Made by a program: the position numbers and the translations under genes
The notes under the pieces: model-generated
Databases searched by the model: none
Seen by the model: only the letters and a program-made list of their open reading frames with translations
Told to the model about the DNA's origin: nothing
Assembly (NCBI GenBank): GCA_949373075.1
Contig: CASIBX010000024.1
Coordinates: 1-47,758 of the forward strand
DNA from: Candidatus Poseidoniaceae archaeon
GTDB lineage: Archaea; Thermoplasmatota; Poseidoniia; Poseidoniales; Poseidoniaceae
DNA length: 47,758 bases
Direction: 5' to 3'
In this document: positions 44,748-47,758 of the stretch, in pieces
How positions within the stretch are numbered: position 1 is the first letter of the stretch
Layout: every line of letters starts with the position of its first letter

Positions 44748-44757
44748 AGCGAGTTGG

Positions 44758-45414
44758 TTGTTGCTTACAATGACCATCATCCTAGGAATGTATGCCTGGT
44801 TAACCGGTAGAAATGGAGATTATACCCTGGATTACCAGTTGCTGTCATTATTATCCTTCATGATTGGATTTGAAGGCGACTCTAACTTCTCACACTTTGA
44901 TGGTCTGGATTACATAACGCATAGCTTGTTAGGAACTGGAAGTATTTCTTTGGTAATCAATCAAGCAAGCGCCTCAAAGGATGGCTATACAAGTGGGCGG
45001 ATAAAGCGATTGATGATCAAAACTCCCGTTGGTACTGTGTTTAACCTAAACTCGATACAGGGAAGAGAGAAATTAACCAGCCAAATGCGAATTTGGACAA
45101 TTATTGGATTAACATTCTCCTGGACGGCTTTCAAGGGAATTGGCACAATGATAGGAGCGGTTTGGGTGACTTATGACACATTAGCAAACGGCCAAAAATA
45201 TGCCATATTAGCAATGCCTTTGCTTCATGCATTCGCTATCTGGAATCTTCTCGAACAATTTAACCAGGACAGTATGATTCAAGACCTCCTTGTTGGAACA
45301 GTGTTGATGTTAAGTGGTATTTTGATGACCATGCTGGCTACTAAAACCGAGTTCGCTTGGAACCTAAGTGTCTTTGAATGGAGTGGTGAAATCGAAATAC
45401 TATGGCTGGATTGA
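44758..45414 (+). CDS. Large membrane protein, piece 6
   Basis: Five or six helices (LLTMTIILGMYAWL; YQLLSLLSFMIGF; IWTIIGLTFSWTAF; ILAMPLLHAFAIW; LLVGTVLMLSGILMTML) separated by a basic loop (SGRIKRLMIKTPVG). Confidence 0.42.
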   Translation: MLLTMTIILGMYAWLTGRNGDYTLDYQLLSLLSFMIGFEGDSNFSHFDGLDYITHSLLGTGSISLVINQASASKDGYTSGRIKRLMIKTPVGTVFNLNSIQGREKLTSQMRIWTIIGLTFSWTAFKGIGTMIGAVWVTYDTLANGQKYAILAMPLLHAFAIWNLLEQFNQDSMIQDLLVGTVLMLSGILMTMLATKTEFAWNLSVFEWSGEIEILWLD

Positions 45415-45835
45415 CCGCGTTGGACAACTTGCTATTGGCTACTTCTTAATCGGTATCACGTGGGCAATTGGCGAAGCAGAATTAGATGGAATGCTTTGGA
45501 GTATCTGGGCGATATTCTTGTCAGGTGTTGCGATTCAAGGATTCCGTGATGAAACCGAAACACCTTGGAGGAGAGGTATTGAGGTTCATTGGGATGCATT
45601 TTTCGCACTATTCATGCTCTCTTTCACTTTCGGGAGGACAGCCTTTTCACATACGTCACATGGATGTTCATGGGGAGTTGTTGCATTAGGATTTGGATTT
45701 GCATATATTGCACGAATGGGTGAAGTATCAACTATATTCAGTGAAGAATATACTGAAATCAAAGATGCAATTGTTGAAGGTTTCAATGGAAACAGTAGTG
45801 CAATAGCAATCCCTGAACCTACTAACAGAGGATGA
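45368..45835 (+). CDS. Large membrane protein, piece 7
   Basis: Final four helices (LAIGYFLIGITWAIG; MLWSIWAIFLSGVAI; FFALFMLSFTFGRTAF; GVVALGFGFAYIARM) and a loop before the acidic C-terminal tail, which is read in the next frame up to 46001. Confidence 0.42.
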   Translation: MSLNGVVKSKYYGWIDRVGQLAIGYFLIGITWAIGEAELDGMLWSIWAIFLSGVAIQGFRDETETPWRRGIEVHWDAFFALFMLSFTFGRTAFSHTSHGCSWGVVALGFGFAYIARMGEVSTIFSEEYTEIKDAIVEGFNGNSSAIAIPEPTNRG

Positions 45836-46134
45836 ATCTGTTGAAGAAGAGGAAGAATCTGAAGAGGAAATTGAAGACGATTCAGAAGTAATTAAAGAGG
45901 AGGAATTGGATGACGAGGAAATTTTAGAGACACTAGAAGAAATCAGGTCTCCTCTATCTAAGCCAGCTCTAGCACCAATTCCAGTGCATTTACAATTATG
46001 ATTTGCAATTGGATGCATCGGTACTAAATGCGATACAGAACCTCTCTCGGCTTCTACACCGCATGAAGGCTTCCAACCAGTAGTATCAATTGCACCAAAT
46101 GGTAACTTGAAGATTGATTTTCAAGGCATTTTAA

Positions 46135-47365
46135 TTACTCTTGCTCAGCAGGATAAGCGCCCCAGTAGGCTTCCCTAGCCGCTTGGTTAGCCTCCATACA
46201 GGAGTTGACATCACTACTACGTGATGGTTAGAGTTGAACTGCCATTCAGATGTTGAATCATTGGGTCGATATTAGACCAATTCAGTACACCCCAACCCAC
46301 TTGCGTGCCATGGTAAAATAGGACTGATAGGGGTAGTTCCTCCACTTGGGTCCCAAGAATCTGAAGAAGGATACCACCCTGACAAATTCAGCGCATTGCG
46401 AATATCTGAATTAGTGATTTTGAACGTCTCCATCGACTAGGAAACCATCTCTACCACCAGACCCATTATCGTTGAATTCAGCTCTTAGTGAAGTCATTAT
46501 GTGCCCCAAAAAGCCAGCAGTCCTAGGTGTTGCAAAAGAAGTACCTGAAGTCTCATGATAGCCATCTACATCGTCATGATTGGGCAATACTTGTGTCCAG
46601 TCTGAAGCCATATCTGGATAGGACCCAGACATTGTCTCTTTTTGGTCATCATCCCCTTCAGGCATATCCAGACACACCAATCGACCATGGAGGCCCTGCA
46701 GTTGCATCCTGAACCGCTGGTGAAGGTGAATTATCTGCTGCCCCTGTGTGAATCTTGTGATTTTCGACTACGGCTATTTTTGTAGCATCTTCAATTCCAG
46801 GTACGGGAAGCGAACCTATAGCTCCAAATGATGTTGTGATAACATCAACCATTGGATGATTTCCAGCGGTGTTTACTCGCATTTTCGCTAAATCCTTCCA
46901 CGAAGAAGATTATTGCATCTGGGTCGGCATCAATTACAGCCCCGGTTACTGCAGTTCCATGACCGTCATTCGGGTCATCTAGAATCATAGTTGCTGTACC
47001 ACCATCCGGTGATTGCGCAAATATTCTGGTGCCAGGGAAGTATACAATATCGCTGGCATTGATAGTATCCCAGCATGTTGCACGGTCTGCATCTATCCCG
47101 CTCTTGATATGTTCCCTTCCTGAGTTAGATTACAGATTATAGTGGTCTGCATATCTTCAATAAACCAATCTGGCAAAATCTCATCGGTCTGGAAATGGTT
47201 GTGATAAGGATTAATTCCGGTGTCTATTGGAGCAATTACAGTGTATGGACGGAATTCAGTACTTTGATTGTCCTTGTTAGGGGTCAGTTCAAACTCTTCT
47301 TCTCCAAAACAACCTGCAAGACTAGCGCTGGCCATCAAAACAGCAAGCAATAGAGTTCGCAGCAT
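46135..47365 (-). pseudogene. Subtilisin-like lipoprotein protease (S8), interrupted by frameshifts
   Basis: The N-terminus LRTLLLAVLMASASLAGCFG ends in a lipobox (LAGC), so the protein is lipid-anchored outside. The triad is present in different frames: Asp in TVIAPIDTGINPYHN, His in DPNDGHGTAVTG (near 46960) and Ser in ETSGTSFATPRTAG (near 46540). The C-terminal part ends with CMEANQAAREAYWGAY...PAEQE at a TAA (46137-46135). At least four frame changes occur. Repaired length about 410 residues. It is a second S8 protease near the one at 40047 but differs in anchoring. Confidence 0.78.
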
Positions 47366-47435
47366 GGTACCGCCTGATGGAACTCCTTGAATAATCATCC
47401 GCCATTATGAAACACTCGATAATAGTGGGAGTAAT

Positions 47436-47758
47436 ATGGCGGGAGAAATGGTTTGGATGGATTTAGAGATGACCGGTCTAGATCTAAAAACAGAATCAAT
47501 CATTGAAATTGCGACAATCATTACCGATGGTGAATTGAATATTATCGCCCAAGGTCCAAACCTTGCAATCAAGGTCGAAGATGAATTACTGGATAATATG
47601 GATGAATGGAATACAACTCACCATACTTCATCGGGCCTTGTAGACAGAGTTCGTAATGAAGGAGTTACTTTACAAGAAGCAATAACTCAGACCTGTGACT
47701 TCCTGAAAGGAAATATAGAAGCCGGCACTTCGCCTCTATGCGGCAACTCAATCCACAA
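47436..47758 (+). CDS. orn: Oligoribonuclease, N-terminal part (cut by window edge)
   Basis: DEDDh exonuclease that degrades 2- to 5-base RNAs. Exo I motif WMDLEMTGLD (two acidic ligands) and ESIIEIATIITDGELNII are typical, as is the following ITQTCDFLKG and the start of Exo II at CGNSIH. 107 codons are visible up to the window end. ATG 47436 is used; ATG 47448 (MVWMDLE) is also possible. Orn is mainly known from proteobacteria, actinobacteria and eukaryotes. Confidence 0.9.
   Translation, partial: MAGEMVWMDLEMTGLDLKTESIIEIATIITDGELNIIAQGPNLAIKVEDELLDNMDEWNTTHHTSSGLVDRVRNEGVTLQEAITQTCDFLKGNIEAGTSPLCGNSIH

Larger units (their letters stand above)
42072..46001 (+). pseudogene. Very large polytopic membrane protein, split by about nine frame changes
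   Basis: From ATG 42072 (MANAPPRPQRPTTSK, a Pro-rich cytosolic head) to a TGA at 45999, the strand codes for membrane helices in successive frames with little gap. Frames at 42072, 42289, 43067, 43607, 44268, 44758, 45368 and 45815 shift each time by one extra base (three such shifts within 43342-43607). About 25-30 hydrophobic helices are followed by an acidic tail (SVEEEEESEEEIEDDSEVIK). Repaired length about 1,300 residues. I do not recognise the family. The individual pieces are listed separately below. Confidence 0.6.

Noticed and set aside
42072-46001. Programmed +1 frameshifting in the large membrane protein
   Set aside because: Too many consecutive shifts without a shared slippery site, and unrelated neighbouring genes show the same pattern.
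1-47758. Mobile elements, integrases, phage genes or rRNA
   Set aside because: No transposase, recombinase, structural phage protein, terminal repeats or rRNA-like sequence was found on either strand by reading.

Overview
The window looks like a genome segment of an aerobic, heterotrophic planktonic archaeon, most probably Marine Group II (Candidatus Poseidoniales). Archaeal markers are A-type ATP synthase subunits H and I, RNA polymerase subunit K, PurP, the archaeal shikimate route (ADH synthase, dehydroquinate synthase II, GHMP-type shikimate kinase), KaiC-family ATPases and a Bat-type (HTH_10) regulator. Heme A synthesis (ctaA, ctaB), tryptophan 2,3-dioxygenase, an aerobic-type molybdenum hydroxylase and large secreted proteins with one C-terminal membrane anchor fit a surface-ocean protein degrader. 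The lineage is inferred from gene content, not from a marker phylogeny.

Layout. 1-722 (-): start of the A-type ATP synthase operon. 846-4960 (+): UbiE-like methyltransferase, a 924-residue anchored thrombospondin type-3 repeat protein and a GNAT acetyltransferase. 5012-8332 (-): an operon of a lamin-tail/pilin-like protein, one intact KaiC-like ATPase and two relatives without a usable Walker A. 8454-11405 (+): a 983-residue surface protein, then tRNA-Ser(GCT). 11570-13691 (-): ctaA-ctaB, divergent from an exported thioredoxin-fold protein coupled to rpoK. 14931-17265: divergent kynA and purP. 17266-22277 (-): ABC ATPase, double-FtsX permease and a tandem YfaP-like protein. 22370-27994 (+): Bat-type regulator, ADH synthase, dehydroquinate synthase II, shikimate kinase, aroC, aspartate kinase. 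27961-33016 (-): DUF4350-like protein, MoxR ATPase, DUF58 protein and membrane protein(s). 33168-38466 (-): a three-subunit molybdenum hydroxylase resembling 4-hydroxybenzoyl-CoA reductase, followed by a secreted protein. 38571-39974 (-): acyltransferase. 40047-42002 (+): membrane-anchored subtilase. 42072-46001 (+): one very large polytopic membrane protein. 46135-47365 (-): a lipoprotein subtilase. 47436-end (+): oligoribonuclease.

A striking technical feature is that frame breaks are confined to two blocks, about 23.6-30.2 kb and 42.2-47.1 kb, where nearly every gene is cut into consecutive frames. Almost all breaks move the frame in the same direction (one extra base). Long genes elsewhere are intact. 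Insertion-type consensus error is the simplest explanation, so I treat these genes as probably functional in the organism although broken as written.

The best candidate for an undescribed system is the 5.0-8.3 kb operon: a membrane-tethered lamin-tail protein coupled to one active and two apparently inactive KaiC/RecA-fold proteins. The ABC transporter plus YfaP operon, and the large membrane protein at 42-46 kb, come next. No CRISPR array, insertion sequence, integrase, phage gene or rRNA was seen, and no gene-free stretch exceeds 300 bases.
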